Assembly (NCBI RefSeq): GCF_033296635.1
Contig: NW_026944072.1
Location: 124,001-188,000, forward strand
Direction of reading: 5' to 3'
Source: Dichotomopilus funicola
Taxonomy: Eukaryota > Ascomycota > Sordariomycetes > Sordariales > Chaetomiaceae
DNA length: 64,000 nt
Within the stretch, counting starts at the first letter, position 1. Each line of letters starts with the position of its first letter. The notes beneath the pieces were generated by a model. It had not been told where the DNA came from. It was given only the letters and a program-made list of their open reading frames with translations, and ran no database searches. The position numbers and the translations under genes were made by a program. This document shows positions 35,858 to 47,634 of this stretch, piece by piece.

Positions 35858-36954
35858 ACGCGGGAAGTGTTTGGAGATGGAATTATGAGAGAAGGGCTTT
35901 AGGTGGATGTAATGGCAAACCAGGTAAAGTGGGACGGACGGGTAAATCTAGTGTGTCCGAATTATTTGCTGTACGGAGCATGAGCGAGTAGGTTACTCAA
36001 GACAGCGTGCGCGCGGGCGACAGGGACTATTTGCATGGCGTATTATATGAAGGCTATCGAGTTTGTTTAGAAATCTTTTTGTCACGAAAGAACAGGAGTT
36101 TCTATGGTTACCATGTTTTCTCTATTACATCATTTTTACTTTTTCTTGGCTATTCTAGTCTACGGTGGATGATCCCCGTCCGCAGATGTGTCCTTCTGAC
36201 CTATATACTCTGATCGGGATGTTTTTTCGTGTACATACATATTATTACCTCACTTCCCTTCCAACGTTCCACATCCGCACGCATCATGATGTTCTACTCC
36301 GTACATGTACGTCCCTTTTCAAAAATCCGGACCATATCCCCCGAATGAGCAAGTTTGTCCTCCACTTCCACTTCCACGCACTAAGTCAGGTCCAAGTTCA
36401 ACATGGGAGCTTTTCTCCGCGCAAACCTGATCTTTCTCCCTAGGTACTCGATATGCTGTTATTCCACTTCAAACTCCACAAGCCACCAAACATCATGGAC
36501 AACATATGAGAAGTCGACCAACCAGCCCCAAGAAAAGCAAAGAAAAAGGGGGGGGAGGAACAAGATTGGCTAGGAGGTAAGACATGATCAGGGTGGTGTT
36601 CACTTCACAAACGAAACCCCAAGCCATCAAACCCAATTACTGAAGGCGATCACCGATCATCATCGCCCCCAACGGCCATGATGATTCGGGTTGTTATCGT
36701 GCAAGCAATAATTTTATTTTCACGGCTTCTGTTGTATGTATCGTACGTCGCATCAAGTTCCATACATTCACTTGTTCTTATACTCATCGTACCTCATATT
36801 TTCTGAGCATTCGAAGTTGTTCTTCATCGTTCAAGTCAACATCAGGAGTAATAACGGAAATATTCGCATTGGGGTATCACTAAAATCACGACCGCTCCAC
36901 TCCTCTACCCTTTCCCCGTAGTTTCCTGCCTCCTAACCCAGCCCAGGGAAGCGG
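35858..36954. other. Convergent intergenic region, no gene seen
   Basis: 3' ends of the DUF3405 gene and of the coiled-coil gene face each other here. AT-rich, with only short open frames and no RNA feature recognised. Confidence 0.5.
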
Positions 36955-37595
36955 CTACTTGCCCGGGACGGTTGATCCAGGCTCCGCGTCCCGCCCAGTC
37001 TCCGGGTTTACCGAGTCCCAGCCGTCGTCCTCACTAGGCGACCGTTGCTTCCGTTCCTCCTCCGCAGCCGATTCCACCCCGTCTTCCTTCCCGTCCGGCA
37101 CGGCAGCCCGGTACCCCTCCAGCTCCACAGTCAGCTGGGCCACCTTCTCCTGGAGGTCGCAGATCAGCTCTGCGGTCTTGCCATCCTCCGCCGCAGGTTT
37201 TGGAGAAGGATAATACCCGGTGCCGTTTGGGAAGCCCGGGCTTTCCTCAATCTCCTCGTCGTGGGGTCCCCAGCAGAAGTGCTCAACCTGGTCCAGAGCT
37301 AAAGCAAAAAGGCCAAAGGAGTCAGCATCAGCGGTACAATTATTGAGGACAACAATGACTATACATACCCACTTCCAGCCATTTCAACAGTTCCTCCCTG
37401 TTGTGGTGAAACGCGCCACTGTACTCGCGAAGCAACAACCTCTTGATCAGGTCCTGCGGGCGGCATTAGCCTCTTCATCTGGGCCACCGGGCGGGCGAAG
37501 GACAAGAAGATCGCTGGTTTGCTTACTTGGTGGAAGCTGCTGCGCGCATCCTCGATGATTTTGTCGAGGGTCTCATTGTATTCCGCGGAGTCCAT
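36955..37595 (-). CDS. Small hydrophilic coiled-coil protein, unknown function
   Basis: Three exons, complement(36955..37298, 37369..37453, 37527..37595), 165 aa; donors GTAAGC and GTATGT, acceptors CCGCAG and TTTAG. The N-terminus is helical (ETLDKIIEDARSSFHQDLIKRLL), then a Trp-containing segment (HNREELLKWLEV, EHFCWGPHDEEIE), and a predicted coiled coil near residues 90-115 (AELICDLQEKVAQLTVELEG). The tail is acidic and disordered. No signal peptide or membrane segment. No family recognised. The upstream region has an 11-bp tandem repeat that may matter for expression. Confidence 0.7.
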
Positions 37596-38187
37596 GGTGG
37601 CAAGTATGGTCGGAAGTCGGAAAAGAGAACGGCTGAGACCGGGAAAATTGAGAGAGAACTGTTGAAAAGGGAACTGATCAGGCGATCAAAGAAGGTTGTC
37701 GATGGTTGATCAAGGTGTGATCAAGGTGTGATCAACGGGCGACTGATGATTGAGTGATGTTTGATTAATGGTTGATGAGATGTGTTTATCTGGAAAGTTG
37801 GAAAAGAGGAATTGAGGGCAGGGGAGGGCGAGGACATGTATTTATAGGTGAATCCAGGGGGCCCGTGAACAGCGTAGTTGTTCATTGAAGGTTGTTCCGT
37901 TGATGCCTTCCTGGCCTTGTTATGCAATGTTTACACAATAAGGGGTGGGTGCGAGTCACGCAGCTGCGGTATTTTCATCACAACCGGGAAAGCCCGGATT
38001 TGTTTGTGGCGGGGACAACCAACTTGGAATGGCGAGGTAGGTATGTTCATCGGAGTAACTAGGTACCTTATCTATTTTCCGTCCCCCAGCACTTCCAACG
38101 TCTTTCTTAGGTCCTCCTTTCCATGTCTGGACGGACCAATGCCACACAACAGGCAAGTACGGTGTACCCGGACATTACTTGATTACC
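37596..38187. other. Promoter region of the coiled-coil gene with 11-bp tandem repeats
   Basis: 592 bases, no gene. Two and a half copies of TGATCAAGGTG lie at 37707-37736, with more TTGAT/TGATC words around them (37677-37785). Confidence 0.5.
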
Positions 38188-39776
38188 TTACTCAAGCAGG
38201 CTGAAAGTCCACGAGGTCTCCCAGTTGTAGGTCCGCCCGGGGCCATAGATCTGTGCGTCAAGGCGTTCCCATTCGGGGCTGTTGTTGTCCGTGAGTCAGT
38301 CATCGTGCATCGTCATCATCAAGCATGTCCACCCAAACAAGGTCAAAATGATGTAAAAAATAGGAAGCGATGACGGAATCGCGAATTTCAAAACAGGAAT
38401 GACCCGAATCTGGGAAGGAACAACGCGTGATCGCGAAATGCGGAGGGACAAATGGAGATTGGAAGAAGGAATCAACAAAACTCACTGGTTAATCCCATCG
38501 GGGTAGTCCTGCGCCTCAATGGCCACACAGCTGCTCCTGACCACCTTCTCATTGACCCCCTCAATGCCCTGCGTGCTCTTCAGGTCAGCCGTGCCATCCA
38601 TCCAGTTGCACGAGTAGAGCACGATGCCCGGCTGATCAGTCCGCAACTCCGCTTTGACACCAGAAAACTCGCTCGCCAGGGTCGCCACCACCGCATCCTC
38701 GGGCGCGTCCTCAATCAGGAAGTAGCCGTTATACCCCTCGCACGCGCCGTCAGCCCCGCAGTTGCCCTCGAATCCGGGTAGGTCACGCGCATGGCCGAGC
38801 GTGAGGTCAGGCGAGGAAGCGAAGTCGTTGATGGAGTTGGGCTCGGCGGTCAGGATCTGGCCCGTTGGGAGCGCGTTCTGGTCGGCCTCGAGGTAGCGCT
38901 GGGAATAGGGCAGGGAGAGCTTGTGGTCCCAGATGAGCGGCTGGTCGGGGTTGCGGAAGGCGTCGAGGTTGAAGTAGGTGTGGTGCGTGAGAAGCAGCGC
39001 TGCATGGGCATATTAGCACATCACGTCCACACTGGACATCCCACTCCTTGAAGGAAAATTGGACGGACAGAGAGGAGGGGGGAAAACGTACGGGTATCCT
39101 GATCCAGCGATTCCGCCGTGAACTTGATGTTCCACTTCGACCCCTTAACCGAATAGGTCACAGATGCCTGGACGTCGCCAAAGAAACCCAGAGACGAGTT
39201 GGACTTGTCAAGAATAGCAAACGTGATGGCGTCGTCCTGCAGGTCGGTTACCTCCCACACGCGGTAGGACCAGTTGTTGGTGCCGCTGTGAAGGGTGTTG
39301 TTGCCGTCGTTCTGTTCCGTGTGGATCGTCTCGCCGTTGAGCGTGTACGTGCCGTTGCCGATCCGGTTGGCGTACCGGCCCGGGATGGAGTTGTACACCG
39401 GGTGTCCGGGGTCCACGGCTGAGGGAGCGTCAGTCGTTGCCCAAATCTACGCAGTAAACCGGGACAGAACTCGACTCACGGTAGTACGCGGCATCGTCAT
39501 AACCCAAAACTACATCAATGTCATCCCCGTTCTTGTCCTTGACAAACAGGTTGGTCAAGGAAGCACCATAGGGGATGAACTACCAGAGCCGGTCAGCAAT
39601 CCAATATCCTTTTCAGGGTCCCCTCTCACCCAACCCTCCCAGCAACATACCTGAGCCTTGATCCCATCCGAAGAGATCGTGTACCGACCATCGTCCCCAG
39701 GGGGTGGGATATCCGCCCGTCCGCCGATCACAGCGGCCTCGGCGACGGCAGCTAAAAGAGGGAGTGAGAACTTCAT
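38188..39776 (-). CDS. Secreted aldose 1-epimerase (mutarotase)
   Basis: Five exons, complement(38188..38278, 38486..38999, 39092..39418, 39480..39579, 39651..39776), 385 aa. A signal peptide (MKFSLPLLAAVAEAAVIGG) indicates secretion. Galactose-mutarotase fold motifs are IPGRYANRIGNGTYTLNG, NNTLHSG, the catalytic His in LLLTHHTYFNLDAF and the catalytic Glu in CVAIEAQDYPDGIN. The frame seems to stop right after DYPDGINQ, but a strong donor (CA|GTGAGT) there and a downstream segment encoding PEWERLDAQIYGPG to SWTFSLLE, typical of the family C-terminus, show one more exon. It interconverts alpha and beta anomers of hexoses outside the cell. The function is well supported; the exact last acceptor (ACAACAG) less so. 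Confidence 0.9.
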
Positions 39777-42030
39777 GTTGTCCTTCCGATCCTGCTTTTT
39801 TCAAAAACCAAAGAAGAGGGCAGGGAGACGACGACGGCCAATGCTACAGAGACAACCTCGAAAACCGGCAAGGGCGCAAAGAAATCCTGAAAAGCTCACC
39901 TCCTCCGTCGCCCGGAATGGGCTTACCCTGGCTTTTATCCTCCGCCATGGCTGACAGACAAAGTTCAACTCCTTCTTGCTCCGCACCCCCCCTGTCAAGG
40001 TTGAATTGACGAGCCGATCTGGGGTATGAACCCGGTCTAGGTTTGAGCCGGGCCGGGCGGATAGATGATGAACCTTGGCCTGCAACGCTGACCACCTTGC
40101 CACTATACAACGTTTCGCGTGTGCCTTGCCCTCGCTGCGCGGATGAGATGCGGGCGGATTGATGGTAAGATGCTGCCCTGGTCTGACGTGTATGAGAGTG
40201 TGTGTGGAGGTTTGTAATGGACTTGTGGGAATTCCTTATGCCGAGACCACCCCGGATACAACCCCAGATTGCATGTAATCAATATTCGTATTCCTTTTGC
40301 CCCAAAACAAGGGTTATGTTTCTTTTCGACAGTCCGGGGAATGCAGGATATTACAAAGGGACTTCTCACGCCTTGCAGATAGATGAGGTTAAGGGGTGGC
40401 GAGATCCAGGTGTTCGTTCCAAGAGAGGGGGGGCGGGCTGCGGCCGATCCGCAAGTCTGGGGCCGGTTCCGTTTATTGCGTTGGAGATCAGGCTGAGTGT
40501 GTGGAGGAGGGGAAGAGGGGGAATTGGTGGGAAGATGGTCAGCATTGGGGTTCTTGGGTTACCACCCTAAGGGGAATGGTATTCTGGAAACGAACATCCC
40601 CCGATTGCCGTTTATCAAGAACCCTCTCGGCTTGTACCCGACGGAGCCTGGGGTACATAGTGTACTCCGAGCCAGTTACCCTACTGAGGGCTCAATTCAC
40701 GAGGATCCGGATTCCGGAAAGCTTGCTGAAAGCGACCAGCGGAATGCTCGGTTGCGTCGGCTGTTTCTGTGTGTCCTGGTGGGACGCGAAAAACCACGAA
40801 ATGCTCAGTCAGCCATCGCAGGAATATGTATTGCTACATTGGACAACCACTGCAGGTTTACAGTGCAGCGCAGGCAGGCAGCGCATTGCGTGCTGTCCTG
40901 AGTTCTGTTCTTGGTCACCTCGTGGCCAGCGTGCTTGTGTTGCGCGCGACGACCAGGTAGACGGAAAGGAAGAAGTGCGGAGGTTTCCATTGGCTAGGAA
41001 GGCAGCGTCCCCTGCTCCCGGGTCGCATTGGCGCGGATGGTCCAGGTCCGAAGGTTTTTTGGAAGCAAAGAATTGGGGACATCGTTTGGTGTTTTAAATC
41101 GCAAGGAAATGCGCGATGGCGATATGTCGAGCCCTGTTTTCGTCCTTCGTTTCACGGAGCTTTGGAAAAAATATCACCAATCCAGCCTAGATGCCAAGAT
41201 GTCGGTGTTGAGTTGGAGAAGCCCGAGCAAGAATCGTGGGGGAATGACGATCGTTGCCGTTAAGCTTCGCTAATCGGTGTTCCGGGTTTCTCAACGTTGC
41301 TTAGCTCGCCCGCCGTTGTTTGATTTCCTGTGATTTGGAGCCATGAAGAAATAGCTTGTTTAAAATAGCAGCCCTGGTTCTCCTGGGCCGCGGACATCTT
41401 GGCATGATGGTTGTTCATAACTGTGTGCCTCCTCTCTGCAGCTCACTTCCTCCATAACGTCTTGACCGCAGGACAACAGTGCTGACAACTCGACATCAAA
41501 GCAAGCCCCCTCCCCCGCTCGAAGCAAAGCTGGTCGTAACGGCGTCATCAAATTAAAGGTCTATGAATTAAAAAGGAGCCGGCGCAGTAAACAGATGACG
41601 CTCAAACTCGAAAAGGGTGGCCCGAAATTGAAATAAGGAAGCAAAGGAGAAGGAGAAGAAGGATGAAAGAGGAAGGATGAAAAAAGACAAAAAACCCGGC
41701 CTCACTTCGCAAGGCATGCATATGTCCAACGCCCCCTCCTGGCCTGTCCCCCCGATCCCACTCCGCAATCGGTGCTCGTTACCCGCGTGATGAAAACCCA
41801 TGCCAACACACCTTCGAGCGCCCATCTTTCTTTCTAAACAGTTCGGCCGCCCTGGTGTCTTCCTCGTCGCTGCAAATTTTGAACCTTTTATTCCCGTGAC
41901 GCATCTTTTATCGTCTCGCTCGTCTCGTCGCTCTCGTTTCGGAAGTCCCTCGCAGTGGTATCCTTCCCCCAAACAAGCATTAAAACCACACCACCACCAC
42001 TTTTGTTGCTTTCTTCCAAAACCCACCCCT
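39777..42030. other. Intergenic, no gene seen
   Basis: About 2.2 kb: epimerase promoter on the left and ERG3 3' region on the right. Frames at 40396-41097, 40497-40901 and 41568-42167 lack domain or splice support. The stretch 40400-41270 is unexplained but has no motif I can name. Confidence 0.5.
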
Positions 42031-43148
42031 TTACTCGTCCTTTCCACCCTTCTTCCCCGTCCCCTTCTTCGCCTGGGGGATCGGCTCACCCTTCTCATCG
42101 ACCAGGCCCTTCTCGCGCATGACGCGCAGTGCCTCGTGCAGCGGATCAAGTTCGGGTTGTGGGGCACGATGGGAGTTGAAGTAGCTGTCGGCCCAAGTGA
42201 AGTACTGGCCGTAGTTGACGGTGAAGTACATGTGATGCAGGGTGTGGTGAGCGGGGCTGTTGACGAACTTCTCGAGCCAGTGGCCCGAGATCATGTCGCC
42301 GTCGTGGATTAGGATGGTCCAGATCTGCACCAGCCCGAAGAGGATGAAGTAGAGGTACTTTTGTACCGGGCAGATGAAGACAAACATGCTAGAGGTACGT
42401 TAGTGATGATGAGCTAATACGGAATAAATCAAGAAGCAAACTTACTGGTAAGGGAGCGACTGGACGTAGCCGTCGAGAGGGTGGAAGGCGAGCGCGGCCC
42501 AGGGCGTCGGAACTGCCGGAATGGTGAGCAAAAGGTTCGTTGAACCGGTGACTGATATCAGATGACAAAAAACGTACCGATCCATTTGTGGTGCGGCTTG
42601 TGGATATACTTGTAAACACTGGGGTGGTGTTCGAGCCGGTGAATCCAGTAGATCAAGAAATCATTCCAGATCATGAAAAGCACGGTCGACACCAGCATCC
42701 ACGACCAGCCGTAGTCTTCGACATTCGTGTAGAGCAAGCTCTTGCCGCGCACCTCAGCGAGGAACCACGGTAACGTGAGGATATTGATGAAGGGCACAGC
42801 GCTCATCGACGACACCATCTCTTGGCGGATCTGGTTCTTCAGGAAGCGCGGGTGGTATTCGAGACGGCGGTCAAAGATGAGGTAGTACGATAGGGCGCTA
42901 AACACCCAGTACAGGCCCGAGGCGCCGATCTGGGTGACGATGAGGATGGAGATACATTGGCGCACAATGTTGTCGCGCGCCCAGGCAGAGCCAGCGGCAC
43001 CGGCGAAGTCTGTTGTGTAGGCGAGCGCGTCGTGTGTCGTCGCTGCTGAGGAGCCATTGAAATGCGCTGCTGCTGTTGGCGCGGGTACCAGGTAGGCGTA
43101 GGCCTTGTCAAAGACCAGCGGGTCGAGGATTTCAAGAGCGACGTCCAT
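42031..43148 (-). CDS. erg3: C-5 sterol desaturase
   Basis: Three exons, complement(42031..42388, 42446..42512, 42578..43148), 331 aa. It is an integral ER membrane di-iron enzyme that introduces the C-5(6) double bond in ergosterol synthesis. The three histidine clusters of the fatty-acid-hydroxylase superfamily are present: HRLEHH, HKPHHKW and HHTLHH. The assembled block HKPHHKWIVPTPWAALAF and then HPLDGYVQSLPYH across exons 1-3 is characteristic of ERG3 rather than ERG25. Hydrophobic spans lie at about 70-95, 115-140 and 150-175, with another in exon 3. The start at 43148 (MDVALEILDPLVFD) matches the usual ERG3 N-terminus. The Lys/Gly-rich tail is cytosolic. Confidence 0.95.
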
Positions 43149-44690
43149 GGCTGGTGGCGGATGATGGATGAACACTCATGCAATTGTTGTGCCCGGAATG
43201 GAGCGCGTGAGTGAGACGGTTTGAGGTTGATGAGTTCCCGGTCAAGAACAATTTCACAACCAGCATTTTCGGCGCGCAAAACAGCGCGCGACGGACCCCT
43301 GGGAGGGCAGACCAGCAAAAAAATCCAACTCCACCCTCGGTCAGCGGGCCGGGCTCCACTCTGAGCAACTTGAAATTGCAATCGGGAGACAACAATGGGC
43401 TGTGATTCGCTCTTTCCTGAGCGGATCCGACCGTTTCCGTGTCGTGCCACTTCGGCTTTCGCGGGACCCATCAAGTCTTGGCCTCCAGGGACGCCGCCAC
43501 TCAACGTCCCTGAACCCCTGAAAATAAGTTTAACGCCCCTTTCTCGTTTGACCGAAATTCCACAACGAGCGTCAGCTCGGAGATATCCCGGATGCGATGC
43601 AAACATTCGGCCTTTCGCCTTTCACCATGCCGGCCACGAACTCGTGTAGAATTAACTTCATGACAACAGAAATATTCCTATCACGATGTCAACAAACCTG
43701 CCGAGCAACCATGCCACGGATTATGTAACGCTGTATATTTCAATTTTCAGCACCCTTGGTAGTATGAAGCCGTTTGTCGTCTCGGAAACTGCGCAGCCAG
43801 CGCACCACTGACCGTGAATATCCGTTCGCTTACATTTGTCTCACAAGGTTCCATTAAGGGACAATTGAGATGTTAACAAACACCAAATGACCCTACTGAC
43901 CTAACATTTCGCCTGTTTCTCATTTTACATGGGGGAAAGGACATTGAATGATGTAATGTCATGTAATTGGAAAAAGAAGAGAGAAGAATTGGGAATATGG
44001 TAAAACCTGAAAACATAAAAGAAAGAGAATTAGTTAAAATAACCGTGAAAAGACGAAATACGGCGACTACATTAAGCACTCATATAATAGTAAAAGTATG
44101 ACCGGATAACAAGAAGTTCCATTTCTTATACGTATCGATAAATCCAAGCTTATGGTCAATAGGCTCGAATCAATAACGTTAGATGCTTCAAGACGATAAT
44201 TAGCAACAGCTTCATCGACTGCTATGAAAGAAACCACTCGCCTTGTACTTTCGGGTACACCACCCGTCTATCGTCAATGTCGGTCTCTAAGAGCAGCCCA
44301 TCGTCCTCGTCCGCCTTTCGTTGTCGCTTGCTACGGTAGCGTAGGCTGCCGGTGGGGTTGTCGAGGATAACAGCACCATATCTGCGAGACATCTAGGCTT
44401 GGTCGATTGTGAGGGGAAGGCCCGACTTTTTAGCTGCGGCATGTGGCCTCGAGACACGCAAGGCACCCTGCTTCTCCGACAGGAACGGCGAGACGGCCAT
44501 CTTAACAACTGACCGTGAGGAGTTTATCGAGGGGAGCGCGGAAGGGATCCCGAGTTGCCTACTGCTTATGGCCGTATATTAGTTGTGGTTCTAAATGGTG
44601 TAAGTTACTATATATTATGCCTTGAGGCCGTGATTGAAAGTTAAGAACAGATGTGATGGTTCCGGCGAGGCGAATTGTTATGGAAATCAA
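43149..44690. other. Intergenic, AT-rich, relic sequence
   Basis: ERG3 promoter on the left, then AT-rich DNA with no gene (43650-44280). At 44512-44580 lies a segment resembling 9830-9895, evidence of a dispersed, degraded repeat or gene remnant. Confidence 0.45.
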
Positions 44691-44924
44691 CTATATTAAC
44701 AAAATATCCTGGGCGACTTGCCCCCCCCTTCCCCCAAACTCCCAGTTGATTATGCCCCTGATTTTCCCCTCTTCGGAATCCACCAGCATGTTCGGCGGAG
44801 CCAAGGCCGCATATGCAAATCGCACCTGGTACGCCCCCTCCGGCTTTCCATGCACCTCCGTGGCCGCTGGCCCATGTTCCCAGTCTTCCAGCGGCTCCCC
44901 GAAGCGTACATCGTTGGCACCCAC
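44691..44924 (-). pseudogene. Fragment of an APH-like kinase
   Basis: A 77-codon minus-strand fragment reads DVRFGEPLEDWEHGP..VRFAYAALAPPNMLVDSEEGKIRGIINWEFGG. The LAPPNMLVD and GIINWEFGG segments correspond to the catalytic loop (normally HGDLAPRNILVD) and metal loop (GIIDWE) of fungal APH-domain proteins. The catalytic HGD is replaced by AYAA and the metal-loop Asp by Asn, and both flanks lack the rest of the domain. It is a dead remnant, unrelated in sequence detail to the kinase pseudogene at 1127-2124. Confidence 0.6.
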
Positions 44925-45061
44925 AAGGCTTGTTTGTTAGACTAATTAATCATCTCTAGCGGGCAACCCTCGTCTATCTCACTCGACAATTTTGTCTCCG
45001 CACCTATGGACCACTCTCGTCTGTTACTAAGAGACACACCGTTTCGTCATCATTGGGTAGT

Positions 45062-47047
45062 TTAACCGGGGATAGTCAATCGTTCGCGCTGGATCAGGTT
45101 AGCAACCATGCAGGTATCGCCTAGGAGAGACAAGCCTACCTTGAGGAACAGGCTGAGGACGAAGCTCAACGCGCCACCAGAGAGGAACCAAATCCAGACG
45201 TTGCGCATGCTCTTGGTAAGGGCATCAATAACAAGCTTGGTCACCTCGGGGGAGAGGCTCTTGAACGCTTCGCCACTTGTGCCAGCAATTAGGTCGGCAA
45301 TGAAGCTAATATCGGTGTCGGCAGGCAGAAGCGGTCGGATGTTGCTGACGGCCGTGTTGTAGAAGATGTTTCCAGCCACGGAAAGATAACCGATGGCGCC
45401 AATGACTTGGGTGACAGCCTGCCAGCCGACAGCATTGGGAATGTCGTGCGGCTCAACCAGGGCCTGGTTTACGCCGACGCCGGCCATAACGTAGAAACCG
45501 ACGCCGAGACCGGCGAGGATCGTGTAGCCATAGACGTTAGCCGGAGGAGTGTTGGTCTCTACCGTGTCTGTTCGCGGGCGGTGGTGTTAGTGGGGACAAG
45601 GTAATCAAGGGATTCAAGGCGACTTACACATCAACCCGCAGCCAATGGTGACCAAAGCCGCGCCTGCAACGTACCACGGCATGTACAAGCCGTTCTTGGG
45701 CATGATCGAGCCGCTTGTAATCGCCCCAAATACCAAAAGAGCTACAAACGGCAGCAGTCGAACGCCGGCTTGGATCGGGGCGTCGCCCTACGAAATAACC
45801 ACAGGTTAGCAGCATGCTCCCATGTGGCACCTTGGACGCTTGGGGACACATACCCTAGTAAAAGCAAAGAAGAGCGGAATGTAGTAGACGAAACCCATCA
45901 TGGTACCCGAGACCAGCGCCATCTGTAAGCCGAGATTGAGAATGACGGGCCGCTTGAAGAAGTGCACCGGAATGAGGCGGTGGTCGGATGATACACCGGG
46001 ATGCCAGAGAGCTGTCACGATCTGGGCGATTAGAAGCACCCCGACCATAACCCAGAGAGCGATAGCCGAGCCCGAAGACCAAGCAAAGACGGATCCCGAG
46101 AAGGTGATAGCCATGTTGAAGCAAGCGGCGCCACCGGCAAAAATGATGATGCTGACAAAGTCCACCATCTTGAGCTTCTCCCCGATCGTCTTGGCTGTGT
46201 TCTGGAGCGTGAGACCTGGCAGCAGGAAGATGTACGAGGGGGCGAAAACGGCACCGATGAGGATATTGATGTAGAAGCCCCATCTCCACGTGCCGCCGCT
46301 CTCGGCGAATCCTGCGCCGACCACGGGGCCAAGTACGCTTCCCAGTCCCCAGGCAACAGCAACGCCAGCAGTGTAGAGGGGCCTCTCAGCCATGCTCGTC
46401 ATGGCAGCGAGATACGTGAGAGATCCCGAGTACATGCCGCATCCTCCGACACCGGCGATAACGCGCCCAAAGATCATGGCGGGCATGTTGGGCGCGGCAC
46501 CGCAAATGACACTGCCGACCTCAAAAAGAAGAACATGGAAGATGAAGAGCCATTTGATGTTGAAGACGCCGTAGGCCTTGGAGAAGGCAAGGACGCACGT
46601 GCTGCCGAGGGGGAAACCGACGCCGATCCATGCGAGGAGGTTGACGCTGCCGAGACTTTCGAGAATGGAGGGCTGGATGGCGGCGACCTAGAATTTTTGT
46701 CGTTTTAGCGGTCGTGAATCCGGGGCGGAGAGGGAAACCTGACGGCCCTGAGACTCCTGACTTACAATGGTGTTGTCGAGGGAAAAGAGGAACGTGACGG
46801 ACAAGAGGGAGCAGTAAGCAAATCCCCACTTTGAGACCGATTGTCAGCACCTTGATCTTCCAAGAACTTGCAGCTTACCTAAGTACGATATCTCTCCGCG
46901 TCTGTATGTACATACCTTCCAGCCAGAAATACTCCGAGGAGGCGGCGCAGGTTGGGCTTGGGTCTCCGGTTCCAGGCCCAGCTCTGATGACTCGGTACCC
47001 GCCTCCTTCTCCTCGAGCTTCAAGTTGTTCGGCGTGTCGTCACCCAT
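45062..47047 (-). CDS. MFS multidrug exporter, 14-TM DHA2 type
   Basis: Six exons, complement(45062..45088, 45140..45567, 45628..45787, 45854..46687, 46766..46828, 46916..47047), 547 aa. The hydrophilic acidic N-terminus (residues 1-43) is followed by about 14 predicted helices. The first helix reads WGFAYCSLLSVTFLFSLDNTI with the DHA2-typical D near its end. The loop LGSTCVLAFSKAYGVFNIKW is motif A-like. AVAWGLGSVLGPVVGAGF is the antiporter motif C. The last intron (54 nt, GTAGGC..ATCCAG) keeps frame whether or not it is removed; splicing gives SLFLKRERLTIPG, the better family end. It should pump a metabolite or toxin across the plasma membrane using the proton gradient. It shares a 587-bp divergent promoter with the SDR gene, which supports membership in the PKS2 cluster. 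Confidence 0.93.
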
Positions 47048-47634
47048 TTTGTGTGGGAGCTGCGTGCGAGCTTGTCGATTCTCAATTCTGCCTTAGCACA
47101 AATTTCTGGGTTTAGTTGCTTGCTTTGGGAAGGAACCACCTTTATTGGGTGCCATGGGTGGGCATTCTGGTGTGGGAGACAAGCGCGGGCCGCACTCTCC
47201 GCGATTTAGCGTAGCAATCCCCTGCATGACAAACGGCACTGGCATCGGCGCTGACCAATAGCAACACAAAGAAGATGAGAATCGGGCATTTCTGGTCGAT
47301 CCCGGCGCTGCCCCATCCCGGGGCCGGTAACCCCGCCAAGCCCGCCAATGCGGAGGGCCGGAGTGCACTCTTCTGATTCTCCCGGCTCCGTTCAGCGGTC
47401 CAAGTCCTCAAGGCCGGCGTCCGGTGTCAGCGGATCGGTCCTCGCGGCCGGTAACCCGGTGTGTGGCCAAGGCATCGCCGGTATGTCAGCTGGCAAAGGA
47501 ATTACAAAAAGGGCCTTTGACGGCATGTCATGATGTCTCCGCTGCGCACGGCTTACAAACAGTTTGACAAACACACATCATCAACCTAAACTCCCGGTCC
47601 AATTTTCGACCCGCCTCTGAAGTGCTGAATCACC
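47048..47634. promoter_or_regulatory. Divergent promoter of MFS exporter and SDR
   Basis: Contains AGTGCGGCCCGCG in reverse orientation at 47184-47196 (core CGG-G-CCG) and two direct copies of GGCCGGTAACCC at 47322-47333 and 47446-47457. These are candidate sites for a pathway regulator. Confidence 0.5.
47184..47196 (-). promoter_or_regulatory. CGG-N-CCG palindromic motif, copy 1
   Basis: On the minus strand it reads AGTGCGGCCCGCG, identical over 13 bases to the copies at 48975 and 49068. The inverted CGG half-sites fit a Zn2Cys6 dimer; binding is inferred. Confidence 0.4.

Noticed and set aside
40396..41097. 233-codon frame in the epimerase-ERG3 gap
   Set aside because: No domain, start context or splice support, and overlapped by another random frame.
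41568..42167. 199-codon minus-strand frame ending near ERG3
   Set aside because: Overlaps the ERG3 3' end in another frame and reads Arg/Ser/Phe-rich nonsense.
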